Source: Ceraceosorus guamensis (lineage: Eukaryota > Basidiomycota > Exobasidiomycetes > Ceraceosorales > Ceraceosoraceae). Taken from it: a stretch of 64,000 nt of DNA. Below, one piece after another: positions 11,701-23,348 of the stretch. Position 1 is the stretch's first letter, and every line of letters starts with the position of its first letter. The DNA lies in assembly GCF_003144195.1 (NCBI RefSeq), contig NW_020290002.1, positions 434,001 to 498,000 of the forward strand, given 5' to 3'. A program made the position numbers and the translations under genes. A model generated the notes under the pieces. The model ran no database searches, was not told the DNA's origin, and saw only the letters and a program-made list of their open reading frames with translations.

Positions 11701-12060
11701 TATCGCTTCAAGGCTCATCCCAGGAGACTTGCTTTTCTGAGCAACCAGCTGCCAGAGGACGTGATGATTCGTGCTGCGCTGCCTCGTGTACCAAAATCAC
11801 AGCAGATCCGGCCATTTGTCCGTACGGAAGCGCGCCCTCTCTGCTCTGGCTAGCAACGTTAGGAGAAGGCCCATCAAGATGGACTGCTCAGCAGCGAGCG
11901 GAATGGCCTACAAAAGGAGACCCTCTTTCATCGTTGCCTCACATCGACTTCCCTCACACCCTCATCACCATCAAATCTTTTACTTCTTCTATAACCCTGC
12001 ACTTGCAGCCCTTTTGACAACCACACTTCATCCGCAACACAAACCCCCACATCATCCAAG
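8734..12060. other. Gene-poor region, 3.3 kb
   Basis: No gene could be supported. ORFs are short, overlap on both strands and lack recognisable domains or plausible exon chains. Short runs such as agactcatgactcccaaac (about 9531-9550) belong to the dispersed CACGACTC-like motif family. The last 100 bases are pyrimidine-rich and form the promoter/5' UTR of the protease gene. A 36-codon stretch ending at 11306 on the minus strand has a good acceptor-like start but no partner exon. Confidence 0.45.
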
Positions 12061-13300
12061 ATGCAACTCGGCCTCTCCTTCGTCGCAGGTCTCATCGCCA
12101 CCTCTGCTCTGGTCTTTGCTGCACCTGCCCCCGGTGTCTCCGAGGCCATCGAGATCCCTCTCGAGAAGCGCAGCAGCTTGCTGCACGCAGACAGTAACGT
12201 CATCGACTTCCAGAAGGTTGCGGCTCACGTCACCAGGTTAGCTTGCAATGATGCGAGGCACCTTCCGCGCGCTGATCCATTGCTGATGCGTTCTCGTTGT
12301 CTCTTGTAGTCTGCGCAACAAGTACCAGGGCACGCTCAACAACTTCAAGGTCAACACTGGCGCAGAGCACCCCCTCCGTCGCGAGCTGCCCGAGGAGCTG
12401 AAGAAGCGCGCTACCGGCACCGTCGCGTTGACGGACGAGTCCGAGCAACTCTGGCACGGCAACGTCGTCTTTGGCGGTCAGACCATCCCCATTGACTTCG
12501 ACACCGGCTCCGCTGATCTCGTCGTCAACCGCGATGCCTACACACCTGGTTCTTCCTCCACCAACACCGGCAGGGCTTGGACTGCGGCTTACGGAGATGG
12601 TACCACTGCCCGCGGCACCGTCTACACTGATAGCTTCAGCATTGCAGGCATCTCGGCTAGCAAGGTTGCTATCGGCCGTGCTACCACTGACTTCTTGAAT
12701 GACGCCAACAACCAGGGTATTGCAGGCATGTCTTTCCCTGCATTGAGCCAATTTGGCTCTCAATACCCACCCTTCTTCGACTCTCTCATCAACCAGAAGA
12801 AGGTCGACCAGAGCGTCTTCACCTTCACCTTGAAGGCCGGCAGCGGCTCCACCCTCTTCCTTGGTGGCGTCTCCGGCGGCAGCCCCTCTTACAGCAACGT
12901 TGACACCTCCAACGGTTTCTGGCAGATCCCCGGCCGCGTCAACGGCATCAGCTTCGAGTCCATTCAGGACACGGGAACAACCGTCATTGTTGCGCCCAAC
13001 AGCGACGCTGCCAACCTCTGCAACAACGTCGGCGGCTCCACCTTCACCCAGGACGGCTCCACCTACTGCGCTTACACTTGCTCCAGGCCCCCCAAGGTCT
13101 CCTTCACCTTTGGCAGCTTCACCAAGGCTCTCTCTTCCGCGACGACATCTTTCGGTCAGACCAACGACGGCCGTTGCGTGCTTTCCGTCATTGGAGGCGA
13201 TGTCGGTGTCAACGCCTGGGTTACTGGCGACAGCTGGCTCCAAAACGTTCGTGCCACCTTCAACAGAAGCACCCGTCAAGTCGGCTTCACCTCTCAGTAA
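12061..13300 (+). CDS. Secreted pepsin-like aspartic protease (family A1)
   Basis: Extracellular acid endopeptidase of the pepsin fold. Exons 12061-12236 and 12310-13300 give 388 aa. Residues 1-20 are a clear signal peptide (MQLGLSFVAGLIATSALVFA). The propeptide carries dibasic sites suited to a Kex2-type convertase (LEKR near 37, RR, and KKR near 92). The mature domain has the first active-site motif FDTGSADLVV (Asp near 122), the flap AAYGDGT, and the second motif DTGTTVIVAP (Asp near 278). Cys pairs occur around NLCNNVGG and YCAYTC. The C-terminal VIGGDVGVNAWVTGDSWLQN takes the place of the usual ILGD-FL motif. Both catalytic Asp are present so the enzyme should be active. Codon use is strongly biased to C-ending codons, suggesting high expression. 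Confidence 0.95.
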
Positions 13301-14351
13301 GCGGAGGACTTTTCGATGACAATCCGGTCCAAAAGGGAACATGATACCCTACCTACGCCCATCATCATTCAAAATGCTTCGTCTCCTTCTGTAGTCTTCT
13401 CCAAACTGTATCCCACCAGTCGAGCTGGCGCATTGCAGCTGCGCGCTCCTGGATCTAGCACGAACACCGACGGGCCGTTCAAAAATGACATGAAATTTGA
13501 TGACGATCTTCCTTGCGCGTATCTGCCGACCATTGACTATACTTGTAACTGCTGTCCGACGTCCCTTTGGCGCTGAATCGACTCGTGAACCCGATCGATG
13601 CATATCATATGCTCGCGGGCGCGCCGCGAAGTGAGCAGCAACGCGCGTGAGACACGTGAGATGGGTGGCTCGTGCAGATGCATGTTTGTTACACCCGCGC
13701 GCATCCAGCAGGCACGCGAGTCAGGGCCGCGCTTGCGTGATGAGAGCCTTGCATGCATGCATGTGGGCCCACAAATGCTGATGGCGTTCGGGTGGCCATG
13801 TAGCGCTTCCACGAGCACCTTCTCACTCCTCTCGCCGGAAGCGTCATCAGCATGGCGAGAATATGCGATGCGATGGCAACATACTGTATATCCAGCAGTC
13901 GTGAGTTGCAGACAGAATCTGAGTAGCAGCTAGGCCGCTCGCAGCCAGTCAGTCATGTTCACACATCTCCTCTCGGCCACGACGCCGAAAAGTTGCCGGA
14001 TTGCCAACAATCGAGCAGCAGCGATCAAGTGTGGTGGGCCTCTCTCCCTCTCTCTTTTACCTGTGCTTGTATTGCGGCACCCCAGCGAACGTACCTGAAG
14101 CCGCCTCCCTGACAGGCTACGCTACTGTAGCTGTTCCACAACGACCACGGTCAAGGGTGGGTGGATGGTGCCCTAAGAACGCTAAATTGATGCTGCGTGC
14201 CTTAATGCGTTATTGACAGTCTTTCGCACAGTCAGACGGAGAGACGTAGCTTATCACGCTCCACGATCTTCGTTCGGACCATCACCCATCTCGTCTCTGC
14301 TGCGTCGCAAGCTTCAGTCGTCGACAACACACACAGACTCATCGATCGGCC
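13301..14351. other. Intergenic spacer, 1.05 kb
   Basis: Between protease and transporter genes on the same strand. It must hold the protease 3' UTR and the transporter promoter. No TATA element, RNA gene or supported ORF was recognised. Confidence 0.45.
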
Positions 14352-16470
14352 ATGTCGGACTCGAGCGAAAAGGCGAGCAGCGATGTCGGGGTAGGTGAAG
14401 CGCTCCAAAGCCCATTGCCCGTGGTGAAGCGCAACCCGTTTCGCTCTACATTCTTCAACATCACCATCCTAGGCGTTGCATGTTTTCTCAGCCCAGGTCT
14501 ATGGGGGGCGACCGCAGCACTGGGAGCGGGCGGCACGCAATCTCCTCAGCTGGTGAATGCTAGCAACAGTGCCACCTTCTCGCTCATGGTGGTCACTGGT
14601 CTGCTCACGCCTGCTCTTGTGCGACTGACGAGCATCAAAACGGTGAGCTGCTCCGGCGGGTAATCGATACAGGACTGGCGCGTGACTCGAGGTGGCAGCT
14701 GACCATTGCAGGGTATTCCTGTCGCGCCTCTCGACAGGCTCTGATCATCGGTACGACTGGCTACGCTCCTTACGCAGCGACACTGTACAGCAAGAGCTAC
14801 GTGCGTGACGCTCGGTGAAGCCAGCCTCTCCCGAACCTCACCTTCTCTGACCTGTCATCTTTGTCCACACAGTACGGCGACAAGGCAAATTGGTCTATTC
14901 CTTTCGGTGCTTCTCTCTGCGGTATAAGCGCTGGCATCTTCTGGGCCGCTGAAGGGGCTGTAAGTTCAGACCTGGCCGCTGCCCGGTCAACTCGTGTCTT
15001 GCGCCTAATGCAAACCTTTCTTCACTTGCCACACCCCTTCAGATTGCTTTGACGTACCCGGAGCCCAAAAATCGTGGTCGCTACTTGTCATACTGGCTCA
15101 GCTTCCGCGTGATGGGTCAATTCGTCGGCGGAGCTATTCTTCTTGGACTGAATGCGCAGGCGAACACGGCGGGCAGCGTATCCAAGTCCACTTACTTGGT
15201 CCTCGTCATCCTGCAAGCGCTGGCACCCTTTGTGGCCGCTCTCATCAGCCCTCCAGAGAAGGTGCAGAGGTCCGATGGCAGCCCGGTGCTGCTGCGGTGA
15301 GTGGATAGCTCTCGTCGCGCAGAACATTTCCACGGCTGGAAATTGACCCTTTCCTTCTTGTTGTACAGCATGCATTCCAGCCTTCGCGCAGAAATCAAGA
15401 ACACTTGGAAGACATTGACGACACCACGAGTGCTGCTCGTGCTGCCTTTCATGTGGCAGGGCACCTTTTCGGAGTCTCTGATTGGCACATATGCCGCCGA
15501 TAACTTCACGGTCAGATCACGAGCCCTCGGCTCGCTGTTGTCCGCAGTGGTGGGCGCTCTGGGAGTCGTGAGTGCTGTCCTCAAATTTCGATGACCGCGT
15601 TCGTGTCTTTCGGCCGCAACCCCGCAGCTCACTTGGGGACGCCGTCATCTCACCTCAGATCGTCCTGGGCCTATTCCTCGACTGGCGCAAGTGGTCACTG
15701 AACACGCGATCCAAGGCCGGCTTCTTGACTATCGCTACCATGCAGGCCGGATGGTGGATTTTCGCAGTGGGTACACATGCTAGCCTCCCGATCACGCGAG
15801 ACCCCTTTGACCCTCGGCTGGTCACCTTGGCGCTCTACAGGTCGTCATCATGAACCGTTACAACAGAATCAAACCGACCTACGACTGGGTTGATGGACCT
15901 TGGAGCTCCGGATTTGCCTTGTACCTGCTCCTCCAGCTTGGCTTCAATCTGCAGTGTGAGCGCGACGTGAAATAATCATTTGAAGCAGTAGCTCATACCT
16001 TTGGTTATGGGACGTAGACGAGTTCATGTACTTCATCATTGGTGGATTTGGCAACGGTCACGAGCAAGTGGTGAGACTAGCCTCCATCTTGCGGGCGACA
16101 GAGTCAGCAGGTCAAGCCGTCAGCTACGGCATCAACAGCACATCACTGCGATTGGACGCCGTAGCAGGCATAAATTTCGCCCTGTTCGCGCTCAGTGTGG
16201 TCCCCGTATGGTTCGTTGTGCGAAGAATTGGCTTTGCCGCGTGAGTAGCGGCAGCTTGGCTGGCTGGCAGGACGTCTACAGCACGTACGCTGACAGTAAA
16301 TCCATCAATCCGGCTCCAGAGATGGCGTGACGAAATTGTACGAGCCTCCTGTGTACGCGGAGCCCGAAGAGCGCGCCCAGCTGGCTGCTCAGGGAGTCGA
16401 GGGAGCTTTGGGCCACGATGCCTCTGGCAAGCCTGTCCCGGTCGCAGATGAGAATCTGCAGCGGGCGTAG
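14352..16470 (+). CDS. UNC93-like major facilitator membrane protein
   Basis: UNC93-like proteins are 12-TM members of the major facilitator superfamily; fungal members are uncharacterised transporters. Nine exons: 14352-14642, 14738-14800, 14873-14959, 15043-15296, 15369-15567, 15659-15766, 15841-15955, 16018-16240, 16320-16470; 496 aa. The opening NPFRSTFFNITILGVACFLSPGLWGA and LGAGGTQSPQLVNASNSATF are typical of the family, as are ALIIGTTGYAPYAATLY and FIIGGFGNGHEQVV. The N-terminus is Ser/Glu-rich and cytosolic, and the C-terminus is an acidic, Ala-rich tail. For two introns the first AG was rejected because of frame; exon 2 begins at 14738 and exon 6 at 15659. Substrate cannot be predicted. 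Exon joins are frame-consistent but untested. Confidence 0.88.
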
Positions 16471-17226
16471 AGCAGCCAGAGCGTCTTCAACCTCCGTCAG
16501 GCCCCGCTTGAATTGAGCTCTGATGCAAGGCATGCGTAATAGAGCGACCCCGCACCACCTCCTCGTCTCTTTCTGACTTCTCCTTGAAGTCATGTCACGA
16601 AAAGCGTTTGCACTCCATAGATGGCGCTTGCTTGCTTGTATATATTGTACGAATGACATCTTCGACTGCGAAATGTCCGTGGTGTTGCGATGCAGTCCCT
16701 TGATTCGGTTGAGAACGCATCTGAAACAACGTCAGCAGTCGCATCACGTGACTAGTCCAAGTGGCTTCCTCGAAGCCCCATGCGGAAGCGGATCATCATC
16801 ATTGCAGCGATAGCAAGCAGCATGCAAGTTGCGATCACGCGCGTTGCGGTGCGGAGTGCGCCCGGTCCTGTTTCGAGCCCTGCTGCCATGGGCTACAGCT
16901 CACCAGCGCACCTCGCCCATCCACCACCACGTCGAATCGCCAAGCAAAACCTCGTGATCACGGTTCGAAGCAAGGAAGCTCACCATCCGTCTGCCTCGAT
17001 CAAAGCCCAGCGTTGGGAATACTCGTATTCTCCTTGGCGGATCTCACATTGGCTTTGCGCGCACACAAGTGGTAGAGGAGGCCCCCACGCACCTCCACAT
17101 TACCGTGGAGCCTGTCCTTCCAGACCGGAGAGCATCCGGCCCAGCAACAGCATCATCAGCATCAACAGCAGCTGTGGAAAACTCATCTCATATCATCTAC
17201 GCTGTCAATTTTGCCGAGTCGTCGAC
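16471..17226. other. Intergenic spacer upstream of zf-PARP gene
   Basis: About 750 bases. An open frame runs through 17069-17230 in the frame of HLHITVEPVLPDR..., but it has no recognised domain and ends inside the first intron of the zf-PARP gene; I treat it as 5' UTR/promoter. Confidence 0.4.
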
Positions 17227-18810
17227 ATGGGTGAGCAGCGGTCAGACAGACTAGCCCTGGTATCGAGCCTCGCAGCGCCACGCAGTGTCGTGTGCTGAAG
17301 CCCTCGACATCCTTTGCTCCATCCTGTGCGTGCTCAAGCTTATCGCATCGAATACGCCAAGAGCGCTAGAGCGGCATGTAAAGGTCCGAAGCCTTGCGCA
17401 GGTACCAAGATTGGCAAAGGGGAGATGGTGAGTCATGGGCTGCAGAGGGCTTGTGTATCGACATAGTCAAGCCTCCATGAGCTGACAAGCGTTCGCTATG
17501 CGTCTCGCTCACATCCAGCGCTGGGGTACCGTCGTAGGTGAGGATTCAATACAGCCTCGATGGGGTCACAGGCTGAGCAGCTGCTGACTTTCGAGGATCG
17601 CACTTCCGTCCGTAGAGATTCAAGGTCATACTGGCTTTCAATGGCGACATTGGGGATGTGTGACGGGAAGAATCATCACCAATGCCAAGAAGTCCCTGCC
17701 CGAGCCAGAGGATCTGGTGAGTGATGCTGCAGGGGCGTTGCGCTACCATGTCTGCGCTTACAGACTCACGCATTTGTTTCAAAAATTGGCTGAGCAGGAC
17801 GGCATAGAAGAGCTTGAGGAGTGGGACCAAGAGAGGATCAGAAAGGCTTGGGCAGAGGGCCATGTGGCAGAGGAAGACATCCCAGAGTCTGCAAAGCAGC
17901 CCAAAGATGAAGATGGAGACGAGGACGAGGAGGCGGATGCCGGAGGAGGGACTCAGCCGTCTGCCAACGGAGATACGCCAAAGAAGTCCAAGGCGAAAGC
18001 CGGCAACGCTCGAGGGTCGAGCACAAAGCAGGACGACCTAGTGGAGAACAGATCCAGAGTCAAAGCTGCTGCGTCCAAGCGCAAGAGCAAGGCTGAGGGC
18101 AAGGGCGCCAAAGGGCGAAGGAAGAAGAAAGATGAGAGCGAGGAGGAGGCGGAGGACGATGAAGAAGAAGAGGCAGAGCCGGAGGATGATGAAGAGGACG
18201 ACGATGGGGAAGAGGAGTTTCAGGGCGACGAGACGGACGATTCGGATCCGGACGGCTATCGGCCGAACACGAAAGCAAAGAAGGGTCGCATCGCTAGCTC
18301 TAGCAAAAAGGGAAGAGCCTCTGCTCAAGCGACTCGCTCCTCAGGTCGGGCTGGTAAGTATTACACACGCGTGATGGCAGTAGGGGTGCGAGAAGTGATT
18401 GACGTCTTACGTGACGCTGCCAAACCCTTTTCACAGCGGCGTCAGCCAAGAAGAGTTATGCCGAGGATGAAGAGGAGGACGAGGAAGAGTTTGATGAGCC
18501 TGAGCTGGTACCGAAGAAGGCAAGCAAGAGCTCGCGCGCCTCGAGAGGAAGCGCGGCGAAGGCCAAGCCAGAGCCCGTCGACGAAGAGAATCAGGTGGAT
18601 TCAAAGCCCGTGAAGAAGAAGCGCGGCAGACCCTCAAAGGAAGCTTCTGATGCGCCTCTAGCGAAGCCCGAGCCCGATGCTGACGGCAATAACCACCTCA
18701 ATGCGGGGCAGACCGAAGACAAACATGTCAAGAAGAAGCGAGGAAGACCTTCCAAAAGCGTCAAGAAGGAATCGGCCGCAATCAAGCCAGATCCCGAAAG
18801 TGACGAGTGA
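17227..18810 (+). CDS. zf-PARP domain nuclear protein with AT-hooks
   Basis: Predicted chromatin or DNA-break-binding protein: one PARP-type zinc finger followed by a long charged tail with two AT-hooks. Exons: 17227-17230, 17339-17427, 17519-17537, 17616-17716, 17798-18353, 18437-18810; 380 aa. The finger reads AYRIEYAKSARAACKGPKPC, KGEMRWGTVVEIQGH and WRHWGCVTGRII, with Cys15, Cys21 and the HxxC pair as zinc ligands, then EDLDGIEELEEWDQERIRKA. From residue about 145 it is rich in Lys, Glu and Asp with an acidic block. Two identical KKKRGRPSK AT-hooks lie near the C-terminus. There is no catalytic PARP or ligase domain. Start is chosen because ATG-G plus the spliced CT gives MAYRIEYAKS, the usual start of this family; the first coding exon is thus 4 nt and the third 19 nt. 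Confidence 0.85.
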
Positions 18811-19334
18811 TGACGAGAGCGTAATCTTTCGCCGAAGAGCGTGCAAAATCTATACCTATGACCAGCGAATCAGCTGCACATTTCATGCTTGCAATCGTCA
18901 GCAACACAATCCGGACGTCGCTCGGCACTTTGCGGCGAGAGGCCCGAGGAAGGTCGATGAGCGCGCGAGGACGGAATCTTGTACTTTTAGCTTTTGGCCC
19001 AGTTGCACAGATAAGTGCGCTACCGAAGCAGCATCCAGCATCGGGTTGGCCGATTCTAGACCTTCGATTGGTGTATCTCTATATTTCTGGCAGCGAGCGC
19101 ATGGGACCCGTGCAATTTACACTCAGTGAAGGAGTTCGGGGCCCTCATTCAGGATTGCGTTCTAGCTTTATTGAAGTTGATTCCGGCTGTAGGAGACGAG
19201 TGTTTCGGGCGTGATCAGTCATCTGACGCGCGTATCATTGCTGCAGAGAGCACGTCTAGCTCACAAAGCTCTCCGACAACGTCGATGATGCCTATAAACG
19301 TGGACACGGGGCAAGCGTGTAAGTCAATGAATCT
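18811..19334. other. Convergent spacer, zf-PARP / ABHD12-like
   Basis: About 520 bases between two stop codons on opposite strands; should contain both 3' UTRs. No other signal recognised. Confidence 0.45.
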
Positions 19335-20908
19335 TCATGCCGCGGCGTCTGTACGGTCAAACGTACCGTCTGCTACGCCATTGTGTCCACCAAAAGGCGT
19401 GCGGATCAGAGAGACGCTTGGCCCTTCTTGCTTGGGCTCCAGCTTGGCGTCTGTCCAAAAAGTGTACGTCTTTGCCCAAGTTCCAGCTCGCGAAACCGCC
19501 TTCCGGACATGCACGTGATTTTCATACTCCCTTTCCCACTCCCTCTCATTTTGGGCCTTGGTGCCTCTAGAGCCGGGTAGAGTGGCGAGACCCAAATGAA
19601 CCCTCAGTAGAGATTCGAACAGGGTCTCTCCGTGCCTGAATGGGATCACGTCATCGTCGGTCGCGCTGCTGATGATGATGTGCGGGTGTCCTGGCCGAAC
19701 CTCTGACTTTGCTGTGTGATCTGCAGAGACCTGCCCCTCTGGATCCAAACCTGACGCTCGAATGAGGCGCGGCAAAGCGTTGAAGTTCTCGAATCGAGCA
19801 CTGTGAGGTCAAGTTCGCGGCCAAATGAGCAAGCCTGCTGATGAAGAGGGAACGACGAAAAATGCGCTCACTTGAGGTAGTAAGGGATCAAGTCTGGTGT
19901 AAAGCAGCGCGCCGCGTCAGTCCTTGCTCCAGGTCACCGGCCGCTGGACTCTGACTACGCACCTTGATGATAAGGAATCAGACGGACGGGTGCAAAAATT
20001 GGCACGAATCCTGCCAGCTGGTAAGATGTCAAAAGATGCGCGATGGAGATGTACGGCGCCATGAGATAGACGGCGTTCGGTGGCGTACCTGTGGAGCGGC
20101 ACAAGAGGCTGAGGTGAGTAGAGCGATGCGCATACAGCAGCTGCCTCTTTGCGGTGGGAGAGACGCTCACCCCTCTCTACCAGTCGCTGCGTCACACCAG
20201 CTGCTACGCCAGTTCCGAGACTCTGCCCAACAATCAGAATGTCATTGCGACCTTCCTCCTCCGACATCCCTTGAGCCATCTTGCGAGCGACGACCCAGTC
20301 GAAAGCAGCCTTGGCATCCAGAATTAGCCCTTCTTCCGTAGGGTCTCCTTCGCTGTCACCGAAACCTCTATAGTCGATGGCGACAACATTGGCGGCAAGT
20401 CTGTTTGTGAATTGGTTGTAGGAGGCGATGCGGAAGGGAGCGGCTCTGTTGGCAGCGTTACCGTGCAGGTAGATGACAGTGGGGTAGGCCTTGAGTGCGG
20501 CATCGTATGCGGAATCTGATGGAGCAGGGTCGTCGAACTTTTGCACAATCTGCCGGAGGTGGATATCCGGAACGACGTGCCAGGCACCGATTTGGATCCC
20601 GTCGTCGCTCTTCAGCCTGAGGTTGCGAGTCTTGTGCGGAGCGAGACCATATCTCTCCGGTTCGTCGAATTGAGGATTGAAGGGAAAGACGATCTTGTGC
20701 AGAAAGAGATTCTGCGCTTGAAAGTCCTTCAAGTACATCAGCGAGAGGATGAAGGTGACGTATAACGCACCTCCGACCAAAGGCTGGACATACGTACGCA
20801 GTCCGCCGCAGAGACACGAGGATGAGCATACAGTCCCGACAATTTTGGTGCAGAGACCTCACTCACGAAGAGGTGCGCCTTTGCAAGGAATGAGCTGTAG
20901 GCGGCCAT
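19335..20908 (-). CDS. ABHD12/BEM46-type alpha/beta hydrolase
   Basis: Membrane-anchored serine hydrolase related to ABHD12 (lysophospholipid/monoacylglycerol lipase) and fungal Bem46. Minus-strand exons: 20867-20908, 20171-20783, 19963-20088, 19872-19893, 19335-19800; 422 aa. The N-terminus has one membrane segment (LVGGALYVTFILSLMYL). The catalytic domain shows the oxyanion motif YLHGNAANR, the strand VVAIDYRGFGDSEG, the nucleophile elbow VGQSLGTG, the acid loop SSATDDDVIPFRHGETL and a late His in TPFGGHNGVADG, so Ser, Asp and His are all present. One internal exon is only 22 nt and encodes DLIPYYL. Natural substrate in fungi unknown. Family assignment secure; the distinction between ABHD12 and other BEM46-type enzymes is not. 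Confidence 0.87.
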
Positions 20909-21439
20909 GTTGCCGCTGCGAGGGTCAGAATGGGTTGGCCTTTCGTGCCCTGTTCGCTTGTACTGGAAGGGTGGTGGTTGCTTATGGCTGCCAGATCGCA
21001 CCAGCAAGGAAAGGTGGATTTAAACAGGCAGGCAGCAGCGGACGCTGATCTGAATGCTCGGCCGTGTTGGCATTCACGATTCGAGCTTTTGAGACTCAAA
21101 ACTCGATCATTCAAGATTCTCGATCACGACTCACGATTGTTGGAAACCTCTGCCGACTCTATGCGACTCGACTCTCGTCGTGCGTGACTTTGCTTGATTC
21201 ATACACCCCAATCAGAATGAGGGCCCGCGTGCTACTTACTGTATGTAGCGTATGAGGTCTGTGCGGCGTTTATCAGCCATCGACTGACTTCCCCCGCCCG
21301 AGCAGCAATTCAAGCAAGAAACGTTCGCATTTCTCCATGCAGCATGATATGATCCCGCCGTTTCACGATCAGGGTCGAGCGACACTTGACCTACTGCAGC
21401 TGCTGCATGCCTGCATACGCTGCAGCATCATGACCAGCA

Positions 21440-21440
<1 letters not shown>

Positions 21441-21476
<36 letters not shown>
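21441..21476. repeat. (CAG)n microsatellite
   Basis: About eleven to twelve uninterrupted CAG units in a non-coding spacer. Slippage-prone and useful as a strain marker; no gene reads through it. Confidence 0.85.
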
Positions 21477-22270
21477 ATGATGGCATTCACGGTGATTCAC
21501 ATTCAGGATTCAGAAGAATAATTATGATCGCGCAGACCCCCGGCCGCAATTACAGTAACACCTCCGAGTGTGCAGGAACCGAAGCCTTGCTGCATGCTGC
21601 TGCTGCGTGGTCTCACCATCACCACAGCAGCTACCGCATATAGCAACTAGCTCATCTGTCTCAGCTAGTTGACCATGCACGCACGCACCTAGCTGTCTGT
21701 GCCTCAGCTCGGCGACTACCATAACCCTGCTCTTCAGGGGCCCTACTACGTATTCTTGAATGATGAGGTCCGCTAAGGATCGAAACCCAAGAATGCCTCA
21801 CTATACATGTCCACAATCATGATGAGTATGCCGCTGCACTATCGCCGTTCGCCATGCACCCGGGCGGCCGATGCAAAAGTATGATTAGCCTCTACTACCG
21901 TGAATCGACCGCCGTTGCAATTACCCATGTACCGAATTCCATATCACCGCTTATCACAAGCATGATTGTAGATACGCGGAGCAATCTCCTTCTCCAGGTC
22001 CGAAGGAGCAAGTGGGATGTATACAGCAGTCAAGAGTAGCTGCCGTATGAAAGAGCTACGAAGCTTTCGCGCTGCTCCGCGGGGTTACAGGAAGAGCAGG
22101 GTTGGACCGTTTGCGTTGCGCAATCGTCCGCGCACAGTTTCGTCCTGTTGCTATACAGTTCCGGTACCGTTGCAGCAGATGCATCAGCGCATCAAGGGTG
22201 CAGTAGTGGGCAACAGCAAGCTGCTTTGACTGTGGAGCTCCGGAAAATCAGCATTCACGATTGGAGAGAC

Positions 22271-22293
22271 TGGGAGAGAGAGAGAGAGAGAGC
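22271..22293. repeat. (GA)n microsatellite
   Basis: A perfect GA run of about ten units in the same spacer. Non-coding. Confidence 0.85.
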
Positions 22294-23348
22294 GTTTTCA
22301 GAAGGAATTGCTTCCATATCAAGTTGGGGAAGGTTTCGCTTCCATATCAAGGCGCGAGTCGTCAATCGTGCCAGGCGGAGTCTTGCTTGCGGCCTTGAGG
22401 CGCGTAGCGAGAACCCGCAGCCAAGGCGCTCTGACCCGTGAGTGTAATGTAGGTACCACCAGCACGCCTCAAGATGCCTTCACAAACGGCACCACCGCAG
22501 CAGCACTCGGCAGTCCCTCTGTACGGCGCTCTACACGAACACGAAAGGCTTGCAGTACGAGGCTTGAATGCGTTCGCTTGGTCATGACATGCACAGTAAG
22601 CGGCGAACAAAGGCCCTTTTGGCCCACCGAACCGCTTCGCGCAGGAGCTGGCTGGCATGGCTCGGACTTGCACGTTTGCCCAGCCATGTCAGACCGACTT
22701 CGGAAGTCGGGATTCTCGCCTCGCCGGCTGGTTTGCCTAGCCTTCAAGCTCTTGCACATTCCTCCTTCGGGCTGGACACCGCAGGCGCTCTGTACCGAGC
22801 AGCTGATACAGTCCAGTATCCGATTTTCCGAAATTCAACAGCAAGTCTTGCCCTCGCGCTGCTTTCTTTGCCTTGACCCACCGATGCATCTCTAGGCGCT
22901 CACTGCTTTGCGCCGACTACAAAATCGGGACCGCGAAAGGGCAGCGCAGCCAACATGAAGCCTTTCCGCTCAGAAAGAACATCAATTCGAGTGACAGCTG
23001 CAGAGGGGTGCTTGGCATCAAGGGCCGATAGTGGGCGCTGAAGATAGAGCTGTGCACGAAGGAAAGATTGACATACAAGAGATTGATACGTAACGTAGGT
23101 GACTAGAGCCAGGGGTGAGAAAGAAGCAGGATATCTCGCGCTTGACGAGCATCCGCCATGCAGTGCATGCCAAGCATCGACTGTTGGAAGCGGAGCAATG
23201 CAGAGCAGAATCGCCGATGCCAAAGCTGTATAGTAGTCAGAGCATTAGTGGTGGTGTTGTTATAGTGCGCTTTCGTCCTGAGAGCAGGCTGGGTAAGAGG
23301 GGTATGCAAAGGGGCGCACGGCGGCCGATGACCACGGCAGTGGAAAGT

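Larger units (their letters stand above)
20909..23348. other. Intergenic region, 2.4 kb, with microsatellites
   Basis: No supported gene. It contains the dispersed motif family at about 21066-21190 (attcacgattcgagc..., cacgactcacgattg), a (CAG)n tract near 21441-21476 and a (GA)n tract near 22271-22293. A 195-codon ORF at 22308-22895 lacks domains and is probably chance. Confidence 0.45.

Noticed and set aside
12230-13342. 370-codon minus-strand ORF opposite the protease
   Set aside because: Shadow of a C-ending-codon gene; no domain and the plus strand encodes a clear aspartic protease.
14352-16470. Secondary-metabolite or secreted-effector cluster around protease and transporter
   Set aside because: Neighbouring genes are housekeeping and unrelated; no synthase, tailoring enzyme or cluster regulator next to them.
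19590-19650. tRNA T-arm-like sequence (GTTCGAATCTCT on the minus strand)
   Set aside because: It lies within the coding part of the ABHD12-like last exon and has no other tRNA arms.
22308-22895. 195-codon ORF in the 2.4-kb spacer
   Set aside because: No domain, many Arg/Ser/Cys residues as expected from chance translation, overlapping ORFs on the other strand, and no plausible exon partners.
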